NCBI GenBank assembly: GCA_021292165.1
Contig: CM037877.1
Coordinates: forward strand, 7,989,980 to 8,053,979
DNA from: Shinisaurus crocodilurus
Lineage: Eukaryota; Chordata; Lepidosauria; Squamata; Shinisauridae
Reading direction: 5' to 3'
DNA length: 64,000 nt
Part shown: one piece after another, positions 19,396 to 30,975 of the stretch
Numbering within the stretch: position 1 is the first letter of the stretch
How the letters are laid out: every line of letters starts with the position of its first letter
Made by a program: the position numbers and the translations under genes
Notes under the pieces: model-generated
The model's database searches: none
The model's input: only the letters and a program-made list of their open reading frames with translations
Told to the model about the DNA's origin: nothing

Positions 19396-19990
19396 CATTG
19401 CAAGAACTGCATATCTGCTTTGGTGCACCAAGTGTCTTTGAACACCTGTGTCTGACGAGGTTGACATAACTACAAAGAGCAACTGGAGAATGTTTTGCAA
19501 ATCCCTTGAGTACGTGCGTCTCGCCAAGTGTCAGTTGCGCTGGCCACTGCACATAAGCGTCAGGTGCACACCGTGAAAAAGGCACATGTGCGATTGTCAC
19601 ATGCGGCTTTCATGCACAGACTCACAGTGCGGGAAAGGCATAATGCCTGAGGTGGTGATCCTTAGGTGGCTGGATGTGTGTTGGATTAGAAGAACCCTAG
19701 ATGATAATGTCCCCTACTGGGCAATTGCATTGAACAAATGGATTGTGTGCTATGGGGTGGGATGCGGAAGAGAGACGATGGGTTATGGTTAGATACATGT
19801 CAGGATGAAAAATGGGAACAGAATGCCTTCCTACCCAACTGGCATTCTGGTACCTGTCTGTCTGGTAGTGAGTCAGTGGCATTGGACACCTGCTGGCTGC
19901 CCTGTTTCCTTCCTGTTCTGCCTTCTTCACTGCCCTCTCCCAGCAAGTAAGCGGTTGCGGTGACAGCAGCGAGAAGATGGGGCAGCAACG
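19396..19990. other. Non-coding stretch, no recognised feature
   Basis: No domain or bounded repeat was identified. The C/T-rich segment near 19900-19940 is ordinary. Confidence 0.35.
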
Positions 19991-19993
19991 GCG

Positions 19994-20445
19994 CTAGGGA
20001 TGTATGAGAAACTCGTTCCAGTTTGTTTTTGATCAGGATTTACCCAGTTTGCACCTTCTGGACTGAACATGGACTTGAGGATGCAATCTACAGTTGGAAT
20101 CCGTACATTTCCAAGCTCATAATGTGATTCACAGCTGCCGCCCCCCCCCATCCCCCCGCAAATGCATTCGACAGCATGCGCACATTTGAAAACTGTGCGT
20201 GAAAAGAGGTGTCCTTTTGTCAAAGGTGTACAAGTATGCTGTAATCAATGGGAGAACAATGTGTACATTCGAAGAGGTGCACAACTGATGAGTACATTTG
20301 GGAAAATGTGCGCAGATTTCCATGCGAAAAAAGAAGAAGAAAAAAGGTCGCGATCTGATACAGACTCGAGTCGTAACAAGCTTCGAGATGGATGGAATTT
20401 GGAAAACTTTGGTGAGCTCAGGTTTTGTGGATTTGCTCATCCATA
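19994..20445 (-). repeat. Non-autonomous hAT-like repeat (family with copies at 31.6, 41.8 and 61.2 kb)
   Basis: From ctagggatgtatgag at the left through gatcaggatttacccag and gcaccttctggactgaac to cgagtcgtaacaagcttcgag and catccataac at the right. The same blocks occur in opposite order in 31562-31995. No transposase is present and no target duplication is clear. Confidence 0.6.
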
Positions 20446-21048
20446 ACTCTGCTTGCCTTGCATTTTCTGTCGGAGTGGTTGTGGAGATTGGGTTTAGAGG
20501 GAGAGGGCAATCATAAATAAATAAATAAATGAATAAAAAATAAAATCAAACAGGCAGCTCTGACTGCAGTGGCAATGAAGGGCTGGGGCCACTCAGAGAA
20601 GGAGGGTCATCAAGAGCAAGATGTCCAAGGCTTCCCAAAGCTTCAGATAGCATTGACCCTCCGCCCCCAATTTGCCCTTCCAGAAGACAAGAGGATGCGG
20701 ATGTAGGATTGGCGACAAACCCACTCCCCAAATACTTGACTACTCCTGGCTATGGGGGTCACTCTGCATTTTTTTTGCTATGAAATGCCATTCTGTGAAA
20801 CCATTTCCGTGCGTCACCCCTACACCGGTTAAAACAGCAGAGGGTCAAAATGTGTCTCTGTGTGTACATTCAATTTGCAGAAAGCACTTTGAGATCAAAA
20901 AGGCATGGGGAGAAATGGAACGCTCTCATGTGAAAAGGCAAGGCTCTCTTCAGAGACTTCTAGCAATCTCAAGGTTTCAGCAGGTCCTGCAGTTTGGGAG
21001 CCAAGCTGAGAGCTCGGGAGCAACTGATCTGTGGGGACTTCATAAGAA
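20446..21048. other. Non-coding stretch with an (AATA) run
   Basis: An (AAAT/AATA)n run lies near 20513-20540. No coding frame with a known domain was found. Confidence 0.35.
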
Positions 21049-21096
<48 letters not shown>

Positions 21097-21097
21097 T
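21049..21097. repeat. (AAT)n microsatellite
   Basis: About sixteen AAT/ATA trinucleotides in an uninterrupted run. Confidence 0.95.
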
Positions 21098-21925
21098 CAG
21101 AAATTTTGATATTCTTAGGACAGAAAGGAGAAATGCATGCAGTTGTCTTGCTTTTAATCTGATAAACTCTGATCTTTAAAATGGCTTTTGCTTTTCCTTG
21201 TTAGCTGGGTGGATACTACTATCTATCTATCTATAATACAATATTAATATAAAAACAAAACAAACAAACTGCTTTGCTGGAGCAGATCAAAAGCCATTTT
21301 GTCCAGTAGGTTTCATGGGTGATCCTGAGTTCCTTAGCATTATGAGAGAGGGAGAAGAAAGTTTATAATTCTGGCATGTGGAATTGATTCATCTGTGACA
21401 TTAATATATTTTGATCAAATAAAACTGTCCCAATCAATCAGGTAGCCAGTTAAAAGTAAAATGGTTTAAATACAAATCCTTATTTTAAAAAATGCAGATG
21501 ACAAGTGATGTCTTCAAAGAGGCATTCCTCTGTCTCTTACACATGCACCCCACTAAGAGAATTCCTGCTACAACACACCTACGCATCGCCTAAAAACAAA
21601 GAAATTATGCCTTTCGCTTTGGTTCTATTGCTCTCCGCATTTTTATATTATGCAGATTTAATACGTTACAATTCATGTGATCGACTAGGATTGCTTCAAA
21701 TCAGGATTCAGTGTGAGACAGGTTTGTAATAATTTTACAAACCTCTATCATACCTGCCTCAGTAACGTTCCCTCCCCCCCGAACTAAATTAAAAATTCTT
21801 GAACTCTTCGAAATTTCATTTTAGTTGAAGGTGCTCTAACACACAATCCCTTTGAGATGGGGCAATTAGGGATGGATGAATCTATCCTGTTTGCTATTCA
21901 CTCAGTTTCTCCGTTTTCAAGCCAG
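21098..21925. other. Non-coding AT-rich stretch
   Basis: A short (TATC)n lies near 21220-21232. No gene or bounded repeat was recognised. Confidence 0.35.
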
Positions 21926-21928
21926 GCA

Positions 21929-22385
21929 GCACAATCCTATGGCCCTAGACTGCGTCTAGATGGCCATAGGATTTTTTGGATTCCCAGCCACGGGATTGGA
22001 AAATAATTCTGACCTCATAGCTGAGGAGCCGGACTCGGATCCCGCTGCCCCCTCGCAGCCAGCGCAGAAAGAACTGCACCGGCTGCTTCTCCAAGGTCGA
22101 AAGAGCGACCTCTGAGTGGAGCTTTTGGGGGCTGGTCTGGTGGCGGGGAGAAGAGGAGACAGGCACTGCCAAGCTATGACGTATCCTGGTGTCACCTCAG
22201 CCTCCTTCCCTCCCCCTCCGAAGCACCACACTTAGATGGCTGAAATCAGCCATCTAACTGTTTTGCAGAGCGGGAGGAGCATGGAGGCAACCTTCGCCTC
22301 CACTGGTCCTCCCACCCTGCATAGGAGGCCCATAATCCTCCGAGTTCGGAAGGGCTACAGGCATCCTGATTGGATTGCACCCTAG
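21929..22385. repeat. GC-rich DNA-transposon-like segment with an end hairpin
   Basis: The left part has a hairpin: cctatggccctagac and gtctagatggccatagg pair across a short loop (about 21938-21972). The segment starts near gcacaatccta and ends near ggattgcaccc, which are inverted relative to one another (gcacaatcc / ggattgc). Positions 22000-22350 are noticeably richer in G+C and CpG than their surroundings. This fits a non-autonomous DNA element, but a CpG-rich unique region is possible. Confidence 0.45.
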
Positions 22386-22389
22386 GTTC

Positions 22390-22610
22390 AGTTCATTCCA
22401 AATGTTGAGGGCTTTTTTCCCAGTTTGCATGTAAATCGATACACATTTTATGCACATCTCTCCTAACACATGTATTTTGTATGCAATTTTGCCTAATCTA
22501 CACATCGTTGCAAGCCTTTTTCCTAATAAAATGCGTGTTTGAACATTATTTCCACGTATTTTGGTGCACATTTCCCTGACGCGTGCATTTTTAAACTTAA
22601 TTTGGCTTTC
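22390..22610. repeat. AT-rich hAT-like repeat remnant
   Basis: It repeats gcatgtaaat, tgcacatctc, acatgtattttg and gtgcacatttccc, the same vocabulary as the elements at 17.7 and 45.8 kb. Ends are not defined. Confidence 0.4.
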
Positions 22611-23019
22611 AGTTCTTGTGTTGTTCTGAAAGTGAAAAAATAGGTAAGTTCACATTAGATAACAACCAAATGAATGCATCCCCTTTCCTAGGAGCAACCA
22701 AAATGTGTATACAATATTCTACATATGACCGCACCAAACAGCATATGGCTTGCGGTTTGATTTTTTTCAGTCCCTTTCCTAATAATTGTGTTGGCATGAG
22801 ATAAGACCCAGGCTAATGTACTTCAGTCATGTTAGAATTCATTGTCTGTTCAAGAAATCTTGAAACACATCTAAACTGCATTGCATGCCAATCTCTTCAA
22901 ATGTCAGCATACATGTTCATACAGACAAAGTCATACTCAACACTGGCCTTCTACGGAGTCAGATCATTGTTCTTTCCATCCAGCTCTGTATTGTCTCCTC
23001 TAGTTGGAAGCATCTCTCC
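22611..23019. other. Non-coding stretch, no recognised feature
   Basis: Short overlapping frames only. The phrase ggagcaaccaaaatgtgtatacaatattc near 22690 resembles an old CR1-like segment, but the match is too weak to call. Confidence 0.3.
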
Positions 23020-23133
23020 AAGGTCTCAGCCAAATATGTGCGTGTCAGTGTGTTGTGGAGATTCTGAAGATTGAAACTGGGGCCTTCAACATGCAAAACA
23101 TGTGCCCTGTCATTGAGCTAGGGCCCGCTCCTA
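23020..23133 (-). mobile_element. tRNA-derived SINE fragment
   Basis: The words ttgaaactggggccttc, acatgcaaaacatgtgccc and cattgagctagggcccg match the tRNA head (B box to A box) of the family at 15655 on the minus strand. Confidence 0.6.
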
Positions 23134-24198
23134 GGAAGGACTGCCGTGATTTATTTTTTTGAGGGTTGGCTTTGAACTAGACATGAACTTTCATGGATGG
23201 TAGGGGGAGATTCACAAGCGTAGCCGTGCAGCGAACCAAGACCCTCTCCATCACTTTACACTTAACGGCATGTTGAACATTCATAAATTATGTCTTTTGT
23301 GGTCTATACTTTTTCAAAAGAGCTGATCCAGTTTTCCACCCAAGCCATAAGCAATGACCTGGATGGAACGGAGTCCAATGAAGCTATTTGACATGACAAA
23401 CAGTATGTGCATACACCCCAAACTATAATTATTTTCTCTGAGATATGAGATCATGGCAAATCAAATTAGTTTCATTGCTAGTGATGCCCCTGAATTTCGT
23501 AATTGGTTGGCTTGATGGTCCAAACTCATCTGTTCATAATGTTCACCTTTGTAGTGAGCCTTGATCAATGTAGTATGAATTTGCTATTAAATTCAGAATT
23601 GATTGTGAGCTTCAGAATCTCCCTCCCCTAAGTTTTCAGTTGTCCTACCACCTAGATCTCCCAAAAACTTACTTGAAGCAGTCTCACTGGCTGCTCCCCT
23701 TGTCCACACTGCAGCTCTGGCTCCAAGAAGGAGGATGACTGTGGGCCCATTTCATAGCAGTGATTGGCATCAGTGAGTAAACATCATATACCATTATGCA
23801 GGCAGGCCATGTGAAAGCAACCAATCCGAAAGGGGGCATATAACATGGCGATGCATGATAGCATGCCACACAGTATGCAATTCCAAACAACAGCTGCCAA
23901 TATGCACCCTGATATCACAGATGTGCAAAACTCATATACATGAGACAAGATTTCTTATTCAAGGAGAGCCCTGATCTGAGCTCACATGGACAAGTTTGTT
24001 ATTTGCCAAGGAAATAATGAATTCACTTTGGGTAAGTTCACCCATCACAGCTTAATAATACTATTTAACACTGAGCATGGAAGGGCACTGTTGAAACTGT
24101 AGAACTATCCTAGGTCTGGCAAGGGCCTCATCCACTATATTATGCAGTCTAATGTGTGGTTGTGTTGTCAGGATCTAGTGGTGGGCTGGGGCCAGGGA
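23134..24198. other. Non-coding stretch, no recognised feature
   Basis: No coding exon, RNA gene or bounded repeat was identified. Confidence 0.35.
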
Positions 24199-24880
24199 TC
24201 ATAGAATCACAGAATCGTAGAATCGTAGAATTGTAGAATCGTAGAATCATAGAAAAGTAGAGTTGGAAGGGGCCTACCAGGCCATCGAGTCCAACCCCCT
24301 GCTCAATGCAGGAATCCAGGTCAAAGCATCCCTGACAGATGGCTGTCCAGCTGCACCTTGAATGCCTCCAGATTGGGAGAGCCCACCACCTCCCTAGGTA
24401 GTTGATTCCATTGTCTTATTGCTCTGACAGTCAGGAAATTTTTCCTGATGTTTAGGTGGAATCTAGGTTCCCGTAACTTGAGCCCATTATTCCGTGTCCT
24501 GCAAACTGGGATGATCGAGAAGAGATCCTGGCCCTCCTCTGTGTGACATCCCTTCAAGTACTGGAAGAGTGCAATCATATCTCCCCTCAGTCTCCTCTTC
24601 TGAAGGCTAAACATGCCCAGTTCTTTCAGTCTCTCCTCATAGGGCCTTGTTTCCAGTACCCTTTATCATCCTTGATGCCCTCCTGTGAACCCTCTCCAGT
24701 TTGTCTACGTCCTTCTTAAAGTGTGGTGCCCAGAACTGGACGCAGTACTCAAGATGAGGCCTAACCAGTGCTGAGTAAAGGGGAATTATCACTTCCTGCG
24801 ATTTGGAAGCTATACTTCTATTAATGCAGCCCAAAATTGCATTTGCCTTCTTTGCAGCCACATCGCATTGCTGGCTCATT
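24199..24880 (-). mobile_element. 5'-truncated CR1 with an expanded 3' terminal repeat
   Basis: Homology to the 10.3-kb copy runs from the 3' terminus to ttgctggctcat, then stops abruptly at about 24880. The C-terminal ORF is broken: frames at 24321-24614 and 24637-24879 are separated by a shift near ccagtacccttt. The 3' terminus is longer than in other copies, with variant units tagaatcg and tagaattg repeated over about 24200-24255. Confidence 0.92.
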
Positions 24881-26310
24881 GCTGGATGGGTAGGCTGGGA
24901 CTAATGTTGGGCAGGGCCAAAGACAACAAGGGTAGAAACAATTTTTTTTTTTTAAAAAAAAAATACCAGCATATTGTAGCTTAAAGCTCTTATTGCCAGT
25001 AACTAAGCCTTTGGAGAGGCATTTCAACCTTTCAGAGTGGGGAAATCCTGGACAAAAGTCAGGAAACCACCTAATGATCAGAGGTTTGAGGAGAGGGGTG
25101 TGGCCACCCAGAGAACTGTGGAGGCCCAGATTGGAACCTCAGGTGGGATGGTTCCTCACCCCTGGCTCACTGGGATCCTCCCTGACCACTACAAAAACTT
25201 TAGGTCTTCAGGGTTGCTAACAGGTCTGAGCAACTAGGGAACCTGGACTGCCTTTTCTTGCTAAGGGGTCTGGTCTGATAGTCACTCCTCACCTGTCACC
25301 CCAGTCACCTATCCTGGATCCTGGAATTATCCTTCAAGAAAATCCTGTTCTTAACGTTAGGCTTTTCCATCTGTCCACAGCTTCTGAAAGGGAGCCTGAA
25401 GATGTGAGCAGCCCACACAGTCGGGGATCATCAATAACAAAAAAATTACATCTTCGATTTCACATGCGGCTGGGAAGCAAGAGAGTGAACCTCAGACAAA
25501 GGAGTTCCAGAAGCTCTCAAAAGCCCAAAAATAAAAATAAACATACCCACGCAAGCACCATCACTTGATGCTCAGAGCCCGAAAGGCTAAATGTTCCTAC
25601 ACAGTCTGGAAGGTGACTTACGTTGATTGCAAATTTCCACCTAAATTCTCTTACCTACCTAAAGGGAATAGAACTTAAGTGTCTAGGCCCGGCTTTATGA
25701 ACACTTTGACAAATGGTTTGTCGTGCCTCCGACACAGCTGCCATCGTTCTTACCCAAAATAGGTTAATATATATATTTCCATTTCAGGGAAGAAGAGGGG
25801 AGGGAAGAGAGCAAAACCTGTTTACATAAAGACTTGACCTTTAAGGCAATGTCAGCAGCTCCCCAGGTGGGGAAGAGAGACTGGCAGGAGCTTCATCAGA
25901 GTAATTACTAGCTCCCATGGCAACCAAGAGGGCAACACTGCGAGGGGTGCTGTGGCAGAGGGTGGAGAGATTTTGAGATATATCTATATATAGATCTATA
26001 GATATATAATCTCCCACTGCCAAACGGATCCAACCTCCTCCACTCATACACCAGCAAATGAGTGCCGAGCTCCTACATTTTTGAGGAAGGTGGCCCTCTG
26101 AATGCAAACGTGAGGCAAGCATGACAATGGGGCAGCAGTGCCAAGGTCTATCCATGCGTGAGCGAGTTACCGATATTCTGTCACACACTAGTGTGACCAA
26201 GGAACACAATCCAGGATGGGGATATTCAGAGTAGAGTAGGTATGATTCTCGATGACCATTAAGACAAGGCCTCAGTGAGGGACGGGAGGAAGAACTCCTC
26301 TCCTTAACTC
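24881..26310. other. Non-coding stretch, no recognised feature
   Basis: A T-run/A-run pair lies at about 24940-24962. A TA-rich palindromic patch (atatctatatatagat) lies near 25978-26010. No coding signal was recognised. Confidence 0.35.
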
Positions 26311-26312
26311 CT

Positions 26313-26572
26313 TATTGAAAGGGGGTTAGACAAATGCATGCAAGATACGTATATCACTGGCAATTAAGCATTCATGAAACTTGCATGTTCAGAGGCTGTA
26401 TGCCCCTGAATACCAGTGGCTGGGAGGCAGCAGAAGAGGAGGACTATAGACTTTCATGTCCTGCTTGTGGGCTTTCCCAAGGCATCCGGTTGGCCATTGT
26501 AGCCAGCAGCATCCAGAGCAGATAGACCTTTAGTCCTATCCAGCAGGGCTCTTCTTATGTTCCTGCTGTCCA
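26313..26572 (+). mobile_element. Old CR1-like LINE (second lineage) 3'-end fragment
   Basis: It aligns in order with the 3' end of the element at 32215-33215: gaaagggggttagacaa, agaggctgtatgcccctg, ttcatgtcctgcttgtgggc, then tccagcagggctcttctta. It is diverged and truncated on the 5' side. Confidence 0.7.
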
Positions 26573-27221
26573 CCCACACCCACACACCTTCTTGCCTTCT
26601 CATTCACTAGCAGTGAGGCCATTGCCACATTGTAGCTGGTAGAACAAGGGGTGGATTCAGTCCAGCTTCTTCACTTGGGGCCATCCCACAAAGGGATGGG
26701 GGAACTAAAGGGGGGGGGAGGGAAATGAAACTCTTGATCCTTCCATGTTTCTGCCTTTCAAACCTGACCAACCTAAATAGGGCATGTAACTAGCAGGGTA
26801 TACTTTTGAAAATATAATGACCAACATTACATCACTCTTGAGTGTGTCGAAGACACATCAACCAGGATAGGGCTATGCAGTTAGGAATCAGCTAGATTCT
26901 CAATGGTTGTGAAGGAAGTCAGTTTATCCCCCCCCCCCAACTCCTTTACTCTCTGATATGAGTCAGTGGTTGCTATTTACTGCTATGGAGACAAGTAAGG
27001 CAATTCACTTGGAAACAACACTATGGGAAGAACAAGACCTGCCTTCCACCTCTGAAGCAGGGTGGCCCAACCCACACTAGCCGAGCCAGTCCAAGACATT
27101 TTGCTGACTGAGGTGAAGGACAAGATGGTGCCCCCTCCCCATTCCATGTACTGGGCTGGCAGTCCTAATGATTCTAGACACTAATCTACTTCAAGCCTTA
27201 CCATGATGGTGTCCTCTACCA
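26573..27221. other. Non-coding stretch with G- and C-runs
   Basis: A G-run lies near 26712-26720 and a C-run near 26928-26937. Nothing else was recognised. Confidence 0.35.
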
Positions 27222-27590
27222 TGCATGAAGGCAGGAGGCCTATGTACTCCAGTTGCTGGGGAGCATGGGTGGGAAGGAGCACTCATGTCCTGCTTGTGGA
27301 TCCCATGGGCAGCGGGTTGGCCACTGTGTGAACAGAATGCTGGACTAGAAACCTTGTCAAGATTTGTTACATTTTGGAACATAGAATAATATCTGAGTTT
27401 CTATTTTCTTTTCTTTTTTATTTTTTGGGAAATATAACTTGGTCCCAAGAGGATGCACGATGTTTATGTTGTCTTTATTTTGATTTTGTTGTATGATTGG
27501 AAAAAAATAATAATAATTAAAAAAAAAAGAATGCTGGACTAGATGAACCCTTGGTCTGATCCAGCAGGGCTCTACTTATGTTCTTATGAG
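27222..27590 (+). mobile_element. Old CR1-like LINE 3' end interrupted by an L1 tail
   Basis: The left part (27222-27349) has tgctggggagcatgggtg, tcatgtcctgcttgtgga and cactgtgtgaacagaatgc. The right part resumes at 27528 with the phrase completed: tggactagatgaaccc, gatccagcagggctc and the terminal ttatgttcttatgag. The gap is filled by the insertion described next. Confidence 0.8.
27350..27527 (+). mobile_element. 5'-truncated L1-like insertion with poly(A) and 16-bp TSD
   Basis: The insert is flanked by an exact 16-bp repeat agaatgctggactaga (27334-27349 and 27528-27543). It ends in an A-rich tail (taataataattaaaaaaaaa). The body is non-coding 3' UTR-like sequence with a T-rich middle. Variable TSD plus poly(A) and 5' truncation are the marks of L1-type retrotransposition. 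The exact L1 family is inferred, not matched. Confidence 0.85.
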
Positions 27591-28910
27591 GCTCATGTAG
27601 GGACCCCAAGACTGTCTACATGAGAGCTCCTTTTTTTAAGAGAGGGGAACAGCTGGGAGCTCAGTAGGAACAACTGAAGGGGCTGCTGCTGCTGCTGCCC
27701 TCCAACATCTGCTGCCTGAAGCAGTTGCCTGACTCTGCCTAATAGTAGGGCTGCCCCTGCCCCACAGACAAGGATCCCATAGGGTGTGTGGAGGGACGGC
27801 TTGTATACTGCAAGGATCCCTGAGGGGTATTATGTGCCTCTGTGCAGAGCTGTGTTTCATCCATATCTGCACAAAGATGCACTGCACTCTACAGGGATCC
27901 TTCCCCCCAAAAGATACCTCCATCCCTCCAAAAAAATCCCAAGATGCTCTGTGAATAAGGATGGGCATTTCCCCTGGTTATCAGCTAAAGCCCAATCAGG
28001 TTTAATGGGTGGAAGAAGGGGAGAATAGAGATCTCCAGTCATTTCCCCATTCTTACCATGCACACATCTCCCAACAATGCTCCATACCCTTTGCTTTGCC
28101 CACTACAATGGTGACAGCCTCTGTGATTTAAGGAAGTGGGGGCGTGTGGAGTTTCCTCCACCTGATACCCACCCTCCCATCCATCATTGGGGCCATTGCC
28201 AGTGGTGTATCAACTCTGACCTTGCTCTCCAAATCAGCAACTGTCTCCAAGCCCTGAGAAGGCCATGCTACATAGAACTGGGTTCTTCCATGGATGTTTC
28301 ATGCATGGGTCTCCCAGTGGACTCCAAGTACTGATCAGGTCAGTACCAATTTAGGTTGTGTGTTTTTTTTAAGTTTCATCATTAGTTTTCCTAACAAAGG
28401 TTGGATATTTTTGTTTGTTTGCTTGCATGTTTTAATTTCAAATAGACTGTCTCTCTAGATGAAAGCTGGGGAGCTGAGCTAGGATGAAACCTGGCATGCA
28501 GAATCAGAGTCCAAGATAATCTGGGATTTACTGGCATTTCAGACCTGCAATATTGATTTTCCTGACAGACCATGGTTTTACTGGTTGGTCCAGTATAACA
28601 ATGCCTGGTTTCCAATCCTATACGTAGACTATTCATTCTGGTTTAAGTGTCGCTTTAGATAGTTGCATAGAGGGTCAAGATAGACACCACCTCTGTGGCC
28701 GCTTCAACAACACTTTGGAAAACATGTACTTTGGCAATCATGTCAGGTAAGCATACACTGCACAGGGACCACATGTACAAAACAGATATACATTCCTGGA
28801 ACAGCAGGGGAGCAGAGAGAGAAGCAGCAACTACCTTGCCAACATGTATAATGCACTGACCAGGTTTAAAGAGAAGACAGCCGAGAATTTGATGCGTCGG
28901 GTTGTGGAGG
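27591..28910. other. Non-coding stretch, no recognised feature
   Basis: A short GCT/CTG run near 27678-27697 (ctgctgctgctgctgcc) is the only simple repeat. No domain is recognisable in the short frames. Confidence 0.35.
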
Positions 28911-29100
28911 GGGGAAACCAGTGGAGGCTGGTGGCTCCCTTGTCAGAGGGCCTGTGTATCCACTCTGGATTTTACTCCCAACTTTTAAGTTTGGGGATAG
29001 GGTTCAGCACCATGGATAGCTCTTAAAAGTTCAGAGTACAATCTGGAGTGGATACACAGCCCTACTGACAGTGGCGCCACCAGCCTCCACTGGTGGGAAC
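28911..29100. mobile_element. hAT-type MITE with near-perfect termini, copy 1
   Basis: The element is 28919-29092 (174 bp), starting cagtggaggctggtggc and ending gccaccagcctccactg. These are 17-bp inverted termini. The inner arms (gtgtatccactctgga / tggagtggatacacag) also pair. The flanks ggggaaac (28911-28918) and gtgggaac (29093-29100) match at 6 of 8 positions, compatible with an aged 8-bp duplication. A relative is at 35155. Confidence 0.85.
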
Positions 29101-30206
29101 TACTTTAACCTTTCTCTTCCAGTGATCCTGAAGAATCACTTTGAGTCGAGACAGAGTCACCTCTGTCTTGTATCTGAACAATGGTCCACATCCAATTTTG
29201 GAAACTGAGCATCAGAAGCAGTCAACATTGTAATGTGATTGTTTTGTGTGCTTAATTTTACCTTCACATAACTGAAGGAGCGTTGAGATCATATAGCTTA
29301 TTCCCATTCACATTTACTATGCACTCAGAAAGCTTCTTTTGCCTTCACATTTAATTGCATCATACGGAAACAGGGGGGGTGGTGGAATCTCTTTTAAAAT
29401 TTATATATCTAACGGCCATGAAGAGGGGGGAAAAACACCATCATGAACAACGACGGAGAAGAATCCGATGTACACAATGGCACAATGAAAAAGCAATTGT
29501 GCTCCTCATTCTAGCACAGAGGTCTAATTTTAGACATGTTTACAAATTCTAATCATCTAAAAGAAGGGGGTAATATATACAGGCATTTACACATGCATTT
29601 TTCTTGCTTTCTCTAGCTCTGCATTCATTGCAGAGAAGAACTGGAGTTTTAAATCTGCATGCAAAGCAATTATATCCTTGCCATCAAAACTGCAGAGATG
29701 TGAGTTTTCCAACTTTTTTTTTTAAAAAAGAGGACATTCACAAAGCCTTTTTTACATTCAAATTTCTTCCCCTCCTCCGTGACTCTAGCACTGACCTCCC
29801 GCAGCTCCCATCTTTTTTGGGCTTCAGGTTTTGCCTGTGAATTTACTGCTTTTGACGTGTGATGGATGGCGAATTGACAGCCCCGGAGAATGAAGTCCTG
29901 CTTATTCAAGGAATTGTCAAGCATCGACACCAGGAAGTGACCCGGGTGCTGCTGTTAGCGGATTTTGCAAGGCTAGGCAGCACGAGGCTCCTCTCTGCCT
30001 GAGATACAACTTACAAGACTGTCTTCACCTTGCGTGGCTGGTCTCAATTTAACATGACCCCAATCCAGGGCTCCCCATCCTGTGCCCGAAAAGCACACGC
30101 GCCGTCACATCAAAACTTCTGCACTGAGATTAACCCAAATTCTATGCCAAATAAAGCTAAGAATTTAAGAAACTGCCTTTTGCTGAGTCCAACAATTGGT
30201 CCATCG
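29101..30206. other. Non-coding stretch, no recognised feature
   Basis: No bounded repeat or coding exon was recognised. It may be unique DNA. Confidence 0.35.
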
Positions 30207-30541
30207 TAGAATCATAGAATCATAGAAAAGTAGAGTTGGAAGGGGCCTACAAGGCCATCGAGTCCAACCCCCTGCTCAATGCAGGAATCCAGGTCAAAGC
30301 ATCCCTGACAGATGATTGTTCAGTTGCACCTTGAATGCCTCCAGACTGGGAGAGCCCACCACCTCCCTAGGTAGTTGATTCCATTGTCTTATTGCTCTGA
30401 CAGTCAGGAAATTTTTCCTGATGTTTAGGTGGAATCTAGGTTCCCGTAACTTGAGCCCATTATTCCGTGTCCTGCAAACTGGGATGAACGAGAAGAGATC
30501 TTTGCCCTCCTCTGTGTGACATCCCTTCAAATACTGGAAGA
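30207..30541 (-). mobile_element. 5'-truncated CR1 fragment
   Basis: It runs from the terminal tagaatcatagaatcatag through the 3' UTR and the last 78 or so codons of ORF2 (30294-30530, still open). Homology ends at tactggaag, after which a SINE remnant follows. Confidence 0.93.
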
Positions 30542-30543
30542 TC

Positions 30544-30700
30544 TAGTCCCATATTGTCTATTCTGACTGGCAGAGGCTCTCCAAACCAAAGTGGCAGGCA
30601 GAGAAAGATTTTTCCCATCATCTACTGCCAATCCCTTTAATCGAAGTCTGAGTCTGGAATTTCTGCATACAAAGCGTTACTACTGAGCTCTGGCCCCTCC
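30544..30700 (-). mobile_element. tRNA-derived SINE copy
   Basis: Plus-strand order: cccatattgtctattctgac, tggcaggcagagaaag, gaatttctgcatacaaagc and actactgagctctggcccc. On the minus strand this reads A box (cagagctcagtagt), anticodon arm, degraded B box, then body, as in the family at 15655. It is not a functional tRNA. Confidence 0.65.
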
Positions 30701-30870
30701 CTGGCCTGAATTACGTGGCCTGCATAAATCAGTCAAATTGGACATATTTGTTTATATTTGCATAATTCACTCAGCTTCTGTTAGTGGCGAGGATTGTTAT
30801 ACAAGCCTAGGAAGGTACCTTCCACCTTCCAGCACTGAAGTCTTACTTAGCTTCTTGTTCAGAGAGTTTG

Positions 30871-30975
30871 TAGGATATTGGGTTGGATCCAGGTTTAGAC
30901 ATACTTGCAGTAGCAGACCCATTAAAATCAATGGGACTTAAGTTTGTCGTGACAAACAAGTCCCATTGATTTCTG
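30871..30975. repeat. Palindromic MITE remnant
   Basis: The phrase gggttggatccaggttt leads into cccattaaaatcaatggg, then a mirrored aagtcccattgatttc. A small central palindrome is ttgtcgtgacaa. A related start (gggttggatccagac) occurs at 44703. It is truncated on the right. Confidence 0.55.

Noticed and set aside
24199..24256. CRISPR-like array from the repeated tagaatc units
   Set aside because: The units are short, contiguous and lack spacers. They are the CR1 3' terminal repeat in a vertebrate genome.
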